Source: Nocardioides sp. (GTDB lineage: Bacteria; Actinomycetota; Actinomycetes; Propionibacteriales; Nocardioidaceae). Taken from it: a DNA stretch of 41,589 nt. The DNA lies in NCBI GenBank assembly GCA_025965125.1, contig JAOPXM010000037.1, positions 1 through 41,589 of the forward strand. Reading direction: 5' to 3'. Under the pieces are notes generated by a model. The model was not told the DNA's origin. It worked only from the letters and a program-made list of their open reading frames with translations, and ran no database searches. Shown piece by piece: positions 1 to 8,391 of this stretch (its first letter is position 1; every line of letters starts with the position of its first letter). The position numbers and the translations under genes are program-made.

Positions 1-438
1 GTCGCGTGCGGCAAGGACGACGGCCCGGTGCGGATCGAGTCCCCCCACGTCTCCGGGCAGGTGGCGCACACCTGCCGGGGGCTCCTCGACGACCTGCCAG
101 ACACCCTGGCCGACGAGGTTGCCCGGCCTGTGTCGCCAGGCGGTGCACTCGGTGCCGCCTGGGGCGACCCCGCGATCACGCTCACCTGCGGGGTGTCGAT
201 CCCCGACGACTACGACCAGTACGCGTTCTGCGAAGAGACGAACGGGGTCGGCTGGTTCATCCCGGACGCCCAACTGGACGACGAGTCCAGCGACGTGACG
301 TTCACGACCGTGGGCTACCGGCCCATCATCGAGGTGCGACTGCCGGCGACCTACCGCCCCGACGGGGCGGCGGCGGTCCCGGCCCAGCTCGCCGATGCGG
401 TCAAGGCCAACCTCAGGCTGGTGAAGCGGTGCCTGTGA
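1..438 (+). CDS. DUF3515 family (lipo)protein, 5'-truncated by the window
   Basis: The open frame is already running at base 1 and ends at TGA 436-438, so the N-terminus lies outside the window. The first visible residues (V-A-C-G-K-D-D) look like a lipobox cysteine followed by the mature protein, which suggests an exported lipoprotein. The rest (about 145 aa) matches the DUF3515 pattern I know from actinobacteria: paired cysteines, CGVSIP and a C-terminal K-R-C. DUF3515 genes commonly sit beside ddl in actinobacteria, as here, where ddl converges on it 7 bp away. Function is unknown. The lipoprotein call depends on the missing upstream part. Confidence 0.75.
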   Translation, partial: VACGKDDGPVRIESPHVSGQVAHTCRGLLDDLPDTLADEVARPVSPGGALGAAWGDPAITLTCGVSIPDDYDQYAFCEETNGVGWFIPDAQLDDESSDVTFTTVGYRPIIEVRLPATYRPDGAAAVPAQLADAVKANLRLVKRCL

Positions 439-445
439 CGAGGTC

Positions 446-1579
446 TCAGCGGAGGCCGGTGTCGCGGGCCAGGGCCAGCTGGATGAGCCGGTCCACGAGC
501 GCAGGGTAGGCCACGCCGCTGGCCGCCCACATCTGGGGAAACATGGACGTCGGGGTGAAGCCGGGCATCGTGTTGATCTCGTTGACCACGAGCGAGTTGT
601 CGGGTTGTACGAAGAAGTCGACGCGGGCCAGGCCCTCGCACCCGACCGCCTCGAAGGCCCGGCTGGCCAGGTCCCGAAGCTCCGCGGTGAGGGCCGGCGT
701 CAGGTCGGCCGGGATGTCGATCTCGGTGTGCTCACCGGGTAGGTACTTGGCCGAGAAGTCGTAGAACTCGTGGTCCCCGCCGATCCGCAGCTCGGCAGGC
801 AGACTCGTCTCCGGTGTGCCGTCGAGCGCCTGCAGCACGCCGCACTCGACCTCGCGAGCGCCTTCCGCCGACACCTCCACCAGCGCCTTGCTGTCGTGGC
901 GGTGCGCCTCCTCGAGGCAGGCCCCGAGCTCGGACGCGTCGTGGGCCTTGGCGATCCCGATGCTCGAGCCCCCACGGGCCGGTTTGACGAAGAGGGGGTA
1001 GCCGAGCGCGCCGACTCGTTCGCGGCAGGCCGCAGGGTCGGCATCCCACTCGCGGGCGGTGACCGTGACCGACGCCATCACCGGGAGCCCGGCCGCGGCA
1101 AGGACGATCTTCATGTAGGCCTTGTCCATGCTCACCGCGGAGGCGAGCACGCCGGCACCGACATAGCGGACGCCGGCCATCTCGAGCAGCCCCTGGATGG
1201 TGCCGTCCTCGCCCCAGGGGCCGTGGAGCAGCGGGAACACGACGTCGACCTCCCCCAGGGTGCGGGGCGGCTGTGACGGCTCGGTCACGATGAGATCGGT
1301 CGAGGATGCGTACGGCGCGAGAGCGATCGCGGCGCGGTCGCCGTCGACGCTGGGAAGCTGGTCGGGCCCCTGGATCCGCAGCCGCTCCGGATCTCCGGAC
1401 TCGAGCACCCAGCGACCGTCGGTCGCGATCCCGATCGGGATGACGTCGTACTTGTCGCGGTCGATCGCGGCAAGCACGCTGCCTGCGGTGACGCAGGAGA
1501 TCGCGTGCTCACTGCTGCGGCCGCCGAAGACGACGGCGACGCGGGGCTTGCGGCTCTCACGTCCGGCGGGCTCGTTCAT
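446..1579 (-). CDS. ddl: D-alanine--D-alanine ligase
   Basis: The 377-aa product is an ATP-grasp ligase that joins two D-alanines for peptidoglycan precursor synthesis in the cytoplasm. The N-terminus has the VVFGGRSSEH signature. The middle carries the ATP-grasp segment LFVKPARGGSSIGI. The C-terminus has the metal and substrate motif VNEINTMPGF. Length is normal for the family. The ATG at 1579 is chosen because a -10 hexamer TAGGGT lies exactly 7 nt upstream, which points to a leaderless transcript. It is divergent from the PLP enzyme at 1612, with only 32 bp between the two start codons. Confidence 0.95.
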   Translation of the reverse strand: MNEPAGRESRKPRVAVVFGGRSSEHAISCVTAGSVLAAIDRDKYDVIPIGIATDGRWVLESGDPERLRIQGPDQLPSVDGDRAAIALAPYASSTDLIVTEPSQPPRTLGEVDVVFPLLHGPWGEDGTIQGLLEMAGVRYVGAGVLASAVSMDKAYMKIVLAAAGLPVMASVTVTAREWDADPAACRERVGALGYPLFVKPARGGSSIGIAKAHDASELGACLEEAHRHDSKALVEVSAEGAREVECGVLQALDGTPETSLPAELRIGGDHEFYDFSAKYLPGEHTEIDIPADLTPALTAELRDLASRAFEAVGCEGLARVDFFVQPDNSLVVNEINTMPGFTPTSMFPQMWAASGVAYPALVDRLIQLALARDTGLR

Positions 1580-1586
1580 CGCAGCG

Positions 1587-1592
1587 ACCCTA
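1587..1592 (-). promoter_or_regulatory. Predicted -10 element of ddl (leaderless)
   Basis: TAGGGT on the minus strand is followed by 7 nt and then the ddl ATG. There is no Shine-Dalgarno and no clear -35. It faces the -10 of the divergent gene (1599-1604), with 6 bp between them. Confidence 0.5.
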
Positions 1593-1598
1593 TCTGCC

Positions 1599-1604
1599 TA
1601 TTCT
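1599..1604 (+). promoter_or_regulatory. Predicted -10 element of the PLP enzyme gene (leaderless)
   Basis: TATTCT is followed by 7 nt and then the ATG at 1612. There is no ribosome binding site. Its expected -35 falls inside the transcribed start of the divergent ddl. Confidence 0.5.
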
Positions 1605-1611
1605 CGTAGGC

Positions 1612-2691
1612 ATGACCGAGGACTCGCCCGCCCCCGACCTGCGGCCCGCCACCCTCGCGGTGACCGGTGGGCGACCCCCGCACACCCCGGACGAACCCCT
1701 GAACGTCCCGATCACGATGGCATCGACGTACGTCGCCGGGGGCGACCTCGAGTACGGCCGTTACGGCAACCCGACCTGGGCCGCGTTCGAGGAGGCACTG
1801 GGCGCACTCGAGGGTGGGCGGGCGCTGAGCTTCTCGTCGGGGCTCGCCGCTGTGGCGACCGTGCTCGACCTCGTCGGCCACGACAGCCTGGTCGTGGCGC
1901 CCCGGAACTCCTACAACGGCACGATCCTGCAGCTGGCCGACCTGGAGTCCCGTGGCCGGATCCGCTCCGAGCTGGTCGACATCACCGACACCGACGCTGT
2001 GGTCAAGGCGTGCGACGACGCCGCCCTGGTCTGGCTGGAGTCGCCCACCAACCCCGCCCTGGAGATCGCGGACATCCCGGCCATCGAGGCGGCGGCGCAC
2101 GCCGCTGGGGCCTACGTCGTGGTCGACAACACGTTCGCCACCCCCATCCTGCAGCGTCCCTTGGAGCTGGGCGCGGACATCGTGGTGCACTCGGTGACCA
2201 AGTATCTCGCCGGGCACAGCGACGCCCTGATGGGCGCGATCGTGACGCGCGACGAGGAGCTGTACGCCGTGCTCAAGGGGCGTCGCGACCTGATCGGCGC
2301 CGTGCCTGGAACCCTCGAGGCGTTCCTCGCCCTTCGCGGCCTGCGCACCCTGCACCTGCGGGTCGAGCGGGCCCAGGCCAACGCGACCGAGCTCACCCGG
2401 CGCCTCGCCGGCCACCCGGCCCTAGACGAGGTCCGCTACCCCGGCTTCGGCGGCATCGTGTCGATCGTGCTCGCCCAGGGCGCTCCGGCCGCCGACCTCC
2501 TCACCCGCAAGACCTCCCTGTGGGTGCACGCGACCAGCCTCGGCGGCGTGGAGTCGACGTTCGAGCGGCGACGCCGGTGGAAGTCGGAGCCGGCGACGAT
2601 CCCGGACGGGCTGGTCCGCCTCTCGGTCGGGATCGAGGACATCGAGGACATCTGGGCCGACCTGGCCGGCGCGCTCGACGACCTCGGCTGA
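1612..2691 (+). CDS. Trans-sulfuration PLP enzyme (cystathionine gamma-lyase/synthase family)
   Basis: The 359-aa product belongs to the Cys/Met metabolism PLP-dependent family. Visible motifs are the YGRYGNPT substrate-binding segment, SSGLAAV at the PLP phosphate site, VVDNTFATP with the PLP-binding Asp, and SVTKYLAGHSD with the Schiff-base Lys at about residue 197. The C-terminal SLGGVES and the R-L-S-V-G-I-E segment are typical. It is slightly short compared with the usual 380-400 aa. Sequence alone does not separate gamma-lyase from gamma-synthase or methionine gamma-lyase. It ends convergent with gpsA, with 66 bp between stops and no strong terminator visible there. Confidence 0.85.
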   Translation: MTEDSPAPDLRPATLAVTGGRPPHTPDEPLNVPITMASTYVAGGDLEYGRYGNPTWAAFEEALGALEGGRALSFSSGLAAVATVLDLVGHDSLVVAPRNSYNGTILQLADLESRGRIRSELVDITDTDAVVKACDDAALVWLESPTNPALEIADIPAIEAAAHAAGAYVVVDNTFATPILQRPLELGADIVVHSVTKYLAGHSDALMGAIVTRDEELYAVLKGRRDLIGAVPGTLEAFLALRGLRTLHLRVERAQANATELTRRLAGHPALDEVRYPGFGGIVSIVLAQGAPAADLLTRKTSLWVHATSLGGVESTFERRRRWKSEPATIPDGLVRLSVGIEDIEDIWADLAGALDDLG

Positions 2692-2757
2692 TCTCACCGC
2701 CCTGCGGATCTCACCGGCCTCGCGACGGGCGCTGCGCGACCCTCCTCGACCAGCGGG

Positions 2758-3765
2758 TCAGTCGGTCTCGGCCTTGGTGTCGCGGCGGATGAACGCATCC
2801 ATCATGTCGTTCGCGGTGAGGCGACCGGCGACCACGTCGTCGACGTACTGCGCGATCGGGGCGTCCACCCCGGTCTGCTCGGCCAGGGCGCGCAACGAGG
2901 CGCATGACTTCGCACCCTCGGCGACCTGCCGGGTGGTGGCGTAGATCTCCTCGGTGCTCATGCCCTGTCCGAGCTTCTCGCCGAAGCTCCGGTTGCGAGA
3001 CAGCGGAGACGAGCAGGTCGCCACGAGGTCCCCGAGACCCGCGAGACCCATCAGCGTCAGCGGGTTCGCACCCAGCTTCATCGCGAGCCGTGCGGTCTCC
3101 GCAAGGCCACGGGTGATGACCGACGCCTTGGTGTTGTCCCCGAAGCCGAGACCCACCGCCATCCCGACGGCAAGGCCGACGACGTTCTTGTAGGCCCCAC
3201 CGAGCTCGCAGCCGAGCACGTCGACGCTCGTGTAGGGCCGGAATGCCGGCGAATGGCATCGACGCTGGAGCATCCGCGCCACGTCCTCGTCCGCGCATGC
3301 CACCACGGACGCGGCAGGTTCGCGCCGGGCGATCTCCTTGGCCAGGTTGGGGCCGCTGATCACCGCGATCCGCTCGGGGCCGGCGCCGGTCACCTCCCCG
3401 ATCACCTCGCTCATCCGCTTGACGGTCCCCAGCTCGACGCCCTTCATCAGCGACACCATGACGGCGTCGGGCTCGATGTAGGGCGCCCACTCCGTCAGGT
3501 TGGTTCGCAAGGACTGCGACGGGGTGGCCAGGACCACCAGGTCGGCGCCATGGAGTGCTTTCTCGACGTCCGCGGTGGCCGAAACCGTCGGGGGCAGCTC
3601 GACGCCGGGAAGGTACTCGGGGTTCTGCCGGTCGTCGTTGATGGAGGAGGCGATCTCCTCGCGGCGGCACCACAGGGTCACGTCGTTGCCCCCGTCGGCG
3701 AGCACGATCGAGAAGGCACTGCCCCAGGACCCGGCACTGAAGACGGCGATCTTGCCTGCGCTCAC
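2758..3765 (-). CDS. gpsA: Glycerol-3-phosphate dehydrogenase [NAD(P)+]
   Basis: The 335-aa enzyme reduces dihydroxyacetone phosphate to sn-glycerol-3-phosphate for phospholipid synthesis. It has an N-terminal Rossmann fold and the C-terminal family domain (GLGDLVATC, SRN..G, catalytic Lys in GGAYKNVVGLA). The first glycine of the usual GxGxxG loop is Ser (S10-A-G-S-W-G), which looks like a lineage variant. The GTG start at 3765 follows a good GAGGGAG ribosome binding site and overlaps the plsC stop in a GTGA 4-nt overlap. The plsC-gpsA pair therefore acts as a coupled operon making phosphatidic acid precursors. Confidence 0.93.
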   Translation of the reverse strand: MSAGKIAVFSAGSWGSAFSIVLADGGNDVTLWCRREEIASSINDDRQNPEYLPGVELPPTVSATADVEKALHGADLVVLATPSQSLRTNLTEWAPYIEPDAVMVSLMKGVELGTVKRMSEVIGEVTGAGPERIAVISGPNLAKEIARREPAASVVACADEDVARMLQRRCHSPAFRPYTSVDVLGCELGGAYKNVVGLAVGMAVGLGFGDNTKASVITRGLAETARLAMKLGANPLTLMGLAGLGDLVATCSSPLSRNRSFGEKLGQGMSTEEIYATTRQVAEGAKSCASLRALAEQTGVDAPIAQYVDDVVAGRLTANDMMDAFIRRDTKAETD

Positions 3766-4532
3766 GGACGCTCCCTCTTGTTGCGGTCCCTGTTGGGGTT
3801 GCCGGTCGGCCGGACTCCAGCCTTGCGCATGTCGAAGCGCTCGGCGGGCGCGGTCTCGCCACGGACCTCCTCGACCAGCGCGGTGATCGCGGCCATGATC
3901 CGGTCGGTCGCCTGCTGAACCACCTCCTGGGTGCGTGGCTGGTCGACGAGATCGCTCAGGTCGACGGGCTTGCCCACCCTCATGGTGATCGGCTTGCGCG
4001 GGAACAGGTGCGGACGCTTGGTGTACGGCGCGAGGAGCCTCTGGGCGCCCCACTGGCCGATGGGGATGACCGGGCAGCCGGTCTCGAGGGCGATCCTGGC
4101 CGCGCCGGACTTGCCCACCATCGGCCACAGGTCCGGGTCGCGCGTCAGCGTCCCTTCGGGATAGACCACCACGCACTCCCCGTTGCGGACCGCCGCCACC
4201 GCGGCGTCGTACGCACCGACGGCGTTCTTGCTGAGCCGCTCGACCGGGATCTGCCCGGCCGCGGTGAAGAACCGGGAGAGCGCCCGGTTCCTGAAGAGAC
4301 TGGACTTGGCGAGGTAGCGGGGCAGCCGACCATGGTCGTAGACGATGTGCGCCGCCGTGAGCGGGTCCAGGTGGGAGATGTGGTTCATGACCACGATGCA
4401 GCCGCCGGTTCCCGGGATCCGGTCACCGTCGATCCACTCCTGCCGGGTCGTCGCGAGCAACAGCGGCTTGATGATGGGCACGGCAATGTTCCAGGCCCAG
4501 CCCCTCTTCTGCTGAAGCTTGCGAACCGTCAC
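3762..4532 (-). CDS. plsC: 1-acyl-sn-glycerol-3-phosphate acyltransferase family protein
   Basis: The 256-aa PlsC-type acyltransferase has the catalytic NHISHLD (NHx4D) box near residue 50, the glycerol-phosphate site VVYPEGTLTRD and a later VIPIGQWGAQ block. The C-terminus is basic and lacks obvious membrane segments beyond the hydrophobic N-terminal stretch. The GTG at 4532 is chosen because the LQQKRGWAW start fits the family and because TAACCT (4541-4546) sits 8 nt upstream with no ribosome binding site, which suggests leaderless initiation. Its stop overlaps the gpsA start. The acyl donor and exact acceptor position cannot be read from sequence. Confidence 0.88.
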   Translation of the reverse strand: MTVRKLQQKRGWAWNIAVPIIKPLLLATTRQEWIDGDRIPGTGGCIVVMNHISHLDPLTAAHIVYDHGRLPRYLAKSSLFRNRALSRFFTAAGQIPVERLSKNAVGAYDAAVAAVRNGECVVVYPEGTLTRDPDLWPMVGKSGAARIALETGCPVIPIGQWGAQRLLAPYTKRPHLFPRKPITMRVGKPVDLSDLVDQPRTQEVVQQATDRIMAAITALVEEVRGETAPAERFDMRKAGVRPTGNPNRDRNKRERP

Positions 4533-4540
4533 GAGAGGGC

Positions 4541-4546
4541 AGGTTA
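4541..4546 (-). promoter_or_regulatory. Predicted -10 element of plsC
   Basis: TAACCT on the minus strand lies 8 nt before the plsC GTG. The expected -35 position falls inside the 4560-4589 palindrome. Confidence 0.4.
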
Positions 4547-4559
4547 CTCGTACCTGCTC

Positions 4560-4589
4560 GGGTGTCCCGTGTCTCGACACGGGACACCC
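4560..4589. repeat. Perfect 13-bp palindrome between plsC and cofC
   Basis: The arms 4560-4572 and 4577-4589 are perfect reverse complements around a 4-nt centre (CTCG). The element lies between divergent plsC and cofC and covers the -35 region expected for plsC. It could be an operator or a small interspersed repeat. It is not a terminator in either direction, because it is upstream of both genes and has no U-run. Confidence 0.7.
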
Positions 4590-4627
4590 GGCGGCTCGGG
4601 CGACGATGGGCTGACAGGATCGAGGCG

Positions 4628-5269
4628 ATGTCTCCGTCGCCTGTGCAGTACGCCGTCGTGGTGCCCGTGAAGCCGCCCGCCCGCGGCAAGTCACGCCTGG
4701 TGGGACTCACCGATGTGCAGCGACGCGAACTGGCGGGGGCGTTCGCCCTCGACACGGTCACCGCCTGCCTGGCAGCCACCACCGTCGGTGCCGTTCTGGT
4801 CGCGACCGACGATGCGACGTTCTCCGCAGAGCTTGCCCGGCTCGGCTGCCCCGCGATCCCGGACGGCGTGGCGAGCGACCTCAATGCGGCCCTCCGCCAG
4901 GCCGCCGCCGAGGCACGTCGCCGCTGGCCGGACCTGCTCCCGGTCGCGTTGTGTGCAGACCTGCCGGCGCTGCGACCCGAGGACCTGGACCTGGCGCTGG
5001 GGTCGGTGGCAGCCGGAGAGACCCGGTTCGTCGCCGACGCAGCCGGGATCGGGACCACGCTCTACACCGCGCCGTACGACGGGTTCGATCCTCGCTTCGG
5101 TGTCGACTCCCGCGCCGCCCACCTCGACGGAGGTGCCCGCGAGATCACTGGACCGCTCGCCTCGCTGCGCCGCGACGTCGACGACCTGGCGGACTTGCGC
5201 GACGCCCTGGCGCTGGGAGTCGGCACGCGCACCGCGTTCGTCGCGGACGGGCTGGGACTCGACGCCTGA
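4628..5269 (+). CDS. cofC: 2-phospho-L-lactate / phosphoenolpyruvate guanylyltransferase (F420 biosynthesis)
   Basis: The 213-aa nucleotidyltransferase starts with [14 protein letters not shown], the nucleotide-binding loop of the CofC/FbiD family. It has the metal-binding [12 protein letters not shown] segment and a conserved [15 protein letters not shown] block. The family activates 2-phospholactate or, in mycobacteria, phosphoenolpyruvate with GTP in coenzyme F420 synthesis. Which substrate is used here cannot be told. The ATG at 4628 is the only start that fits the family N-terminus. It is followed by a bidirectional terminator and converges with hup. The other F420 genes are not in the window. 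Confidence 0.88.
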   Translation: MSPSPVQYAVVVPVKPPARGKSRLVGLTDVQRRELAGAFALDTVTACLAATTVGAVLVATDDATFSAELARLGCPAIPDGVASDLNAALRQAAAEARRRWPDLLPVALCADLPALRPEDLDLALGSVAAGETRFVADAAGIGTTLYTAPYDGFDPRFGVDSRAAHLDGGAREITGPLASLRRDVDDLADLRDALALGVGTRTAFVADGLGLDA

Positions 5270-5288
5270 AGTCAGTGGAGTGAAATGC

Positions 5289-5324
5289 ACAGCGGGTCAC
5301 CCTCCGAAGAGGGCGACCCGCTGT
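5289..5324. terminator. Bidirectional hairpin terminator between cofC and hup
   Basis: A 16-bp stem (5289-5304 with 5309-5324) has one non-Watson-Crick position and a CGAA tetraloop. It lies between two convergent stop codons. U-runs are poor, as is usual in high-GC actinobacteria. Confidence 0.75.
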
Positions 5325-5331
5325 CGTGCTT

Positions 5332-5940
5332 TCAGGACTTCTTTGCCGGGGCCCTCTTTGCGGCCTTCTTGGCTGGTGCCTTCTTGGCCGGTGCCTTCTT
5401 GGCCACTGTCTTCTTGGCCGGTGCCTTCTTGGCCACCGTCTTCTTGGCCGGTGCCTTCTTGGCCACCGTCTTCTTCGCCGGTGCCTTCTTGGCCGGTGCC
5501 TTCTTGGCCACCGTCTTCTTCGCCGGAGCCTTCTTTGCAGGCGCCTTCTTTGCCGGGGCCTTCTTCGCCGCCTTCTTGGCTGCGGCGACCACCTTCTTGG
5601 CCGGCGCCGTCGCCTTCTTGGCAGCCGGCGCGGCGGCCGCGACCGTCACCTTGGGCAGCTTCTTGGCACCCGAGACGACATTCTTGAGGTCCGCGCCTGC
5701 ACTGAACTTCGGAACAGCTGTCTTCTTCGCCTTGATCCGCGCCCCGGTCTGGGGATTCCGGACCCAACGGGCCTCGCGAATGCGCTTCTCGAACGAGCCG
5801 AAGCCGGTGATGGCAACCTTCTCGCCCTTGGCGACCTCGCGAGTGATCGTGTCGAGAACGGACTCGAGCGCGTGGGCGGCCGCCTTGCGGTTGCCCTCGT
5901 AACGCGCTGCAAGCGCGTCGATGAGCTGAGACTTGTTCAC
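5332..5940 (-). CDS. hup: HU-type nucleoid protein with histone H1-like Lys/Ala/Pro tail
   Basis: The 202-aa protein has an HU fold at residues 1-90 ([10 protein letters not shown] start, ITGFGSFE, and the DNA-contacting RNPQTG arm). A tail of about 110 residues follows, built of KKAPA and KKTVA pentapeptides. This is the HupB-like architecture of actinobacteria, where the tail binds DNA and compacts the nucleoid. The GTG at 5940 is preferred over an upstream ATG in the same frame because GGAAGGGAAG sits just before it and MNK matches the family start. The tail is encoded by 15-bp tandem DNA repeats, so its length may vary between strains. Confidence 0.95.
   Translation of the reverse strand: MNKSQLIDALAARYEGNRKAAAHALESVLDTITREVAKGEKVAITGFGSFEKRIREARWVRNPQTGARIKAKKTAVPKFSAGADLKNVVSGAKKLPKVTVAAAAPAAKKATAPAKKVVAAAKKAAKKAPAKKAPAKKAPAKKTVAKKAPAKKAPAKKTVAKKAPAKKTVAKKAPAKKTVAKKAPAKKAPAKKAAKRAPAKKS
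5362..5580 (-). repeat. 15-bp tandem repeat tract within hup
   Basis: The DNA encoding the tail alternates CTTCTTGGCCGGTGC and CTTCTTGGCCACCGT type units (plus strand) in register with the reading frame. Units are near identical at the 5400-5520 core and drift at both ends. This fits expansion by slippage or recombination. Confidence 0.8.
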
Positions 5941-5995
5941 TAGCTTCCCTTCCAATGAACTTTGGGCCGAGCCTGTGCTCGACTTTCCTCAAGGC

Positions 5996-6024
5996 ACGCT
6001 AGGCATTCGTGGCGATGGTCACAA
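5996..6024 (-). promoter_or_regulatory. Candidate hup promoter
   Basis: On the minus strand TTGTGA (6019-6024) and TAGCGT (5996-6001) are separated by 17 bp, about 55 nt upstream of the hup GTG. This is the best sigma-70-type match in the 292-bp gap between hup and leuD. I find no other gene in that gap. Confidence 0.4.
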
Positions 6025-6187
6025 TCACCACGCCGGGTCATTCCGCAATTTCTTCGACACCGCGCGAGCCGTCCGCAACGCATTCCTGGGTGTCGAGCGG
6101 CTACCAAAGTCCCTGATTCCCAACGGGGGTTGGGGAAACTCGTCCGGGCAGGGCTCTCATGGAGTGAGCTATGACCGGGAACAGCCA

Positions 6188-6205
6188 CCGAACAGATTTG
6201 TTCGG
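6188..6205. terminator. Short inverted repeat downstream of leuD, possible terminator
   Basis: A 7-bp perfect stem (CCGAACA / TGTTCGG) with a GATT loop lies 28 bp beyond the leuD stop, between leuCD and the hup promoter region. No U-run follows on the leuD strand. It could alternatively be an operator. Confidence 0.35.
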
Positions 6206-6232
6206 ATTTCCCTTGTTTTCAGGGCAGAACGG

Positions 6233-6841
6233 CTATCCGGCGTGGATCGTCGCGGGCTTCCAGCTCGGCCGGGTGAGCTCGTACGACGCAATGTCGGGCT
6301 CGTTTCCGAGGGTGATGCCGATGTCATCGAGACCCTCGAGCAGTCGCCAGCGCGTGTAGTCGTCGATGTCGAAGGAGTCCTCGATCGCCTCGACGCCCTC
6401 CCCCGCACGGACCGTGCGTGACTCCAGGTCGACCGTGACTGTGGCGCCCGGGTTCTCCTCGAGGTGGTCCCAGAGCCGCTGGACTACCTTCTCGTCCACC
6501 TGCGCGGCAACCAGGCCGGACTTGCCGGAGTTGCCCCTGAAGATGTCGGCGAAACGCGGGGATATGACTGCTTTGAAGCCGTAGTTCTGCAGAGCCCACA
6601 CGGCGTGCTCGCGTGACGAACCGGTGCCGAAGTCGGGACCGGCCACCAGGACCGAGCCTCCGGCGTACGCCTCGTTGTTGAGCACGAACGACGGCTCGTT
6701 GCGCCAGGCCGAGAAGAGCCCGTCCTCGAAGCCGTCGCGGGTCACCCGCTTGAGGTAGACGGCCGGGATGATCTGGTCGGTGTCGACGTTGCTGCGCCGA
6801 AGCGGGACGCCGACGCCGGTGTGGGTCGTGAACTTCTCCAT
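6233..6841 (-). CDS. leuD: 3-isopropylmalate dehydratase small subunit
   Basis: The 202-aa swivel-domain subunit of isopropylmalate isomerase pairs with LeuC to interconvert 2- and 3-isopropylmalate. In organisms with CimA the same enzyme also processes citramalate. The N-terminal VDTDQIIPA, the central [13 protein letters not shown] (substrate-binding) and the [12 protein letters not shown] block are diagnostic. The ATG follows GGAGAAG at good spacing. It lies 24 nt behind leuC in one operon. Confidence 0.96.
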   Translation of the reverse strand: MEKFTTHTGVGVPLRRSNVDTDQIIPAVYLKRVTRDGFEDGLFSAWRNEPSFVLNNEAYAGGSVLVAGPDFGTGSSREHAVWALQNYGFKAVISPRFADIFRGNSGKSGLVAAQVDEKVVQRLWDHLEENPGATVTVDLESRTVRAGEGVEAIEDSFDIDDYTRWRLLEGLDDIGITLGNEPDIASYELTRPSWKPATIHAG

Positions 6842-6865
6842 GACACTTCTCCGTTCGGGTGCTGG

Positions 6866-8284
6866 TCAGCCGGCCGCGACAGCGGACTCGAGATCGGCCG
6901 GGGACGAGAGCGTGCCCCGGATTGCCGTCGCCGCGGCAACGGGGACAGACACGAGGTGGGTGCGTCCGCCCTTGCCCTGCCGGCCCTCGAAGTTGCGGTT
7001 GGAGGTCGAGGCGCTGCGTTCTCCGGGTGCGAGGGTGTCGGGGTTCATGCCCAGGCACATCGAGCATCCAGCGCCACGCCACTCGGCGCCCGCCTCCTTG
7101 AAGATCACGTCGAGGCCTTCCTGCTCGGCCTGCAGGCGCACCCGCACCGAGCCGGGCACCACCAGCAGGCGGGTGTCCTTGTCGACCTTGTGACCCTGGA
7201 TGATCTCGGCTGCCAGGCGGAGGTCCTCGATCCGGCCGTTCGTGCAGGAGCCCACGAAGACGGTGTCGACCTTGATCTCGCGCATGGGGGTGCCGGCCTC
7301 GAGCGCCATGTACTGGAGTGCCTTCTCGGCGGCGACCTTGTCCTGGATGTCCTCGAACTCCTCGGGGTGGGGCACCGAAGCGCCGAGCGGGACTCCCTGC
7401 CCGGGATTCGTGCCCCACGTGACGAACGGCGTCATCGTGCCCGCATCGAGCACGATCTCTGCGTCGAACTCGGCATCCTCGTCGGTGACGAGAGAGGTCC
7501 AGTGCGCGACCGCGGCGTCCCAGTCGGCACCCTTGGGCGCCTCGGGCCGACCCTCGATGTAGTCGAACGTCGTCTGGTCCGGCGCGATCAGCCCGGCCTT
7601 GGCACCCCACTCGATCGACATGTTGCACACGGTCATCCGGGCCTCCATCGAGAGCTCCTCGATGGCCTGGCCGCGGTACTCGACGATGTAGCCCTGCCCG
7701 CCGCCAGTGCCGGTGTGGGCGATGAGGGTGAGCACCATGTCCTTGGCGGTCACCCCGGGGGGCAGACTGCCGTTGATCGTGACCGACATTGTCTTCGGCT
7801 TTGCCTGCATCAGCGTCTGCGTCGCGAGGACGTGTTCGACCTCGGAGGTGCCGATCCCGAACGCGATCGCGCCGAAGGCGCCGTGGGTGCTGGTGTGGCT
7901 GTCTCCACACACGATCGTCATGCCCGGCTGGGTCAGGCCCAGCTGCGGACCGACGACGTGCACGATGCCCTGCTCGATGTCGCCGAGCGGGTGCAGCCGG
8001 ACGCCGAACTCCTCGGCGTTGCGACGCAGCGTCTCGACCTGGGTGCGCGAGACGGGGTCGGCGATCGGTTTGTCCCAGTCGACGGTGGGGACATTGTGGT
8101 CCTCGGTGGCGAGGGTGAGGTCGGGACGGCGCACGGTGCGACCGGCGATCCGGAGACCATCGAAGGCCTGCGGGGACGTGACCTCATGGATGAGGTGGAG
8201 GTCGATGAACAGCAGGTCCGGCTCTCCCGGCATCGATCGGACGACATGCTCGTCCCAGACCTTTTCGGACAACGTCCTGCCCAT
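6866..8284 (-). CDS. leuC: 3-isopropylmalate dehydratase large subunit
   Basis: The 472-aa aconitase-family subunit carries the [4Fe-4S] cluster. Cluster cysteines are seen in [11 protein letters not shown] and in [10 protein letters not shown]. The [14 protein letters not shown] block near residue 130 is typical. A strong Shine-Dalgarno (GGAAGTGAGGGAG) precedes the ATG at 8284. The gene is first in leuCD and is divergent from the IclR regulator, the classical NdgR/LtbR target arrangement. Confidence 0.97.
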   Translation of the reverse strand: MGRTLSEKVWDEHVVRSMPGEPDLLFIDLHLIHEVTSPQAFDGLRIAGRTVRRPDLTLATEDHNVPTVDWDKPIADPVSRTQVETLRRNAEEFGVRLHPLGDIEQGIVHVVGPQLGLTQPGMTIVCGDSHTSTHGAFGAIAFGIGTSEVEHVLATQTLMQAKPKTMSVTINGSLPPGVTAKDMVLTLIAHTGTGGGQGYIVEYRGQAIEELSMEARMTVCNMSIEWGAKAGLIAPDQTTFDYIEGRPEAPKGADWDAAVAHWTSLVTDEDAEFDAEIVLDAGTMTPFVTWGTNPGQGVPLGASVPHPEEFEDIQDKVAAEKALQYMALEAGTPMREIKVDTVFVGSCTNGRIEDLRLAAEIIQGHKVDKDTRLLVVPGSVRVRLQAEQEGLDVIFKEAGAEWRGAGCSMCLGMNPDTLAPGERSASTSNRNFEGRQGKGGRTHLVSVPVAAATAIRGTLSSPADLESAVAAG

Positions 8285-8346
8285 GGCGAAACTCCCTCAC
8301 TTCCGGTGGCGTCGTCGACGCGGCCACCCGTCTGCGTACGTCACAC

Positions 8347-8352
8347 AGACTA
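8347..8352 (-). promoter_or_regulatory. Candidate -10 element of leuCD
   Basis: TAGTCT on the minus strand lies about 62 nt before the leuC ATG, in the shared 107-bp region with ndgR. No convincing -35 is visible. Confidence 0.35.
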
Positions 8353-8377
8353 GCCCTTGCATCCCATGATCTGAGAC

Positions 8378-8389
8378 GGCAGTATTGCC
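8378..8389. promoter_or_regulatory. Candidate NdgR operator overlapping the ndgR start
   Basis: GGCAGTATTGCC is a 12-bp imperfect palindrome with 10 of 12 positions symmetric. It covers the predicted ndgR -10 (CAGTAT, 8380-8385) and lies just upstream of the leuCD promoter. NdgR/LtbR regulators are known to bind the leuC promoter. Assigning this exact site is inference. Confidence 0.35.
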
Positions 8390-8391
8390 AT

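Noticed and set aside
5362..5580. CRISPR-like direct repeats
   Set aside because: Repeats are contiguous, 15 bp, in frame and encode the HU tail; there are no spacers.
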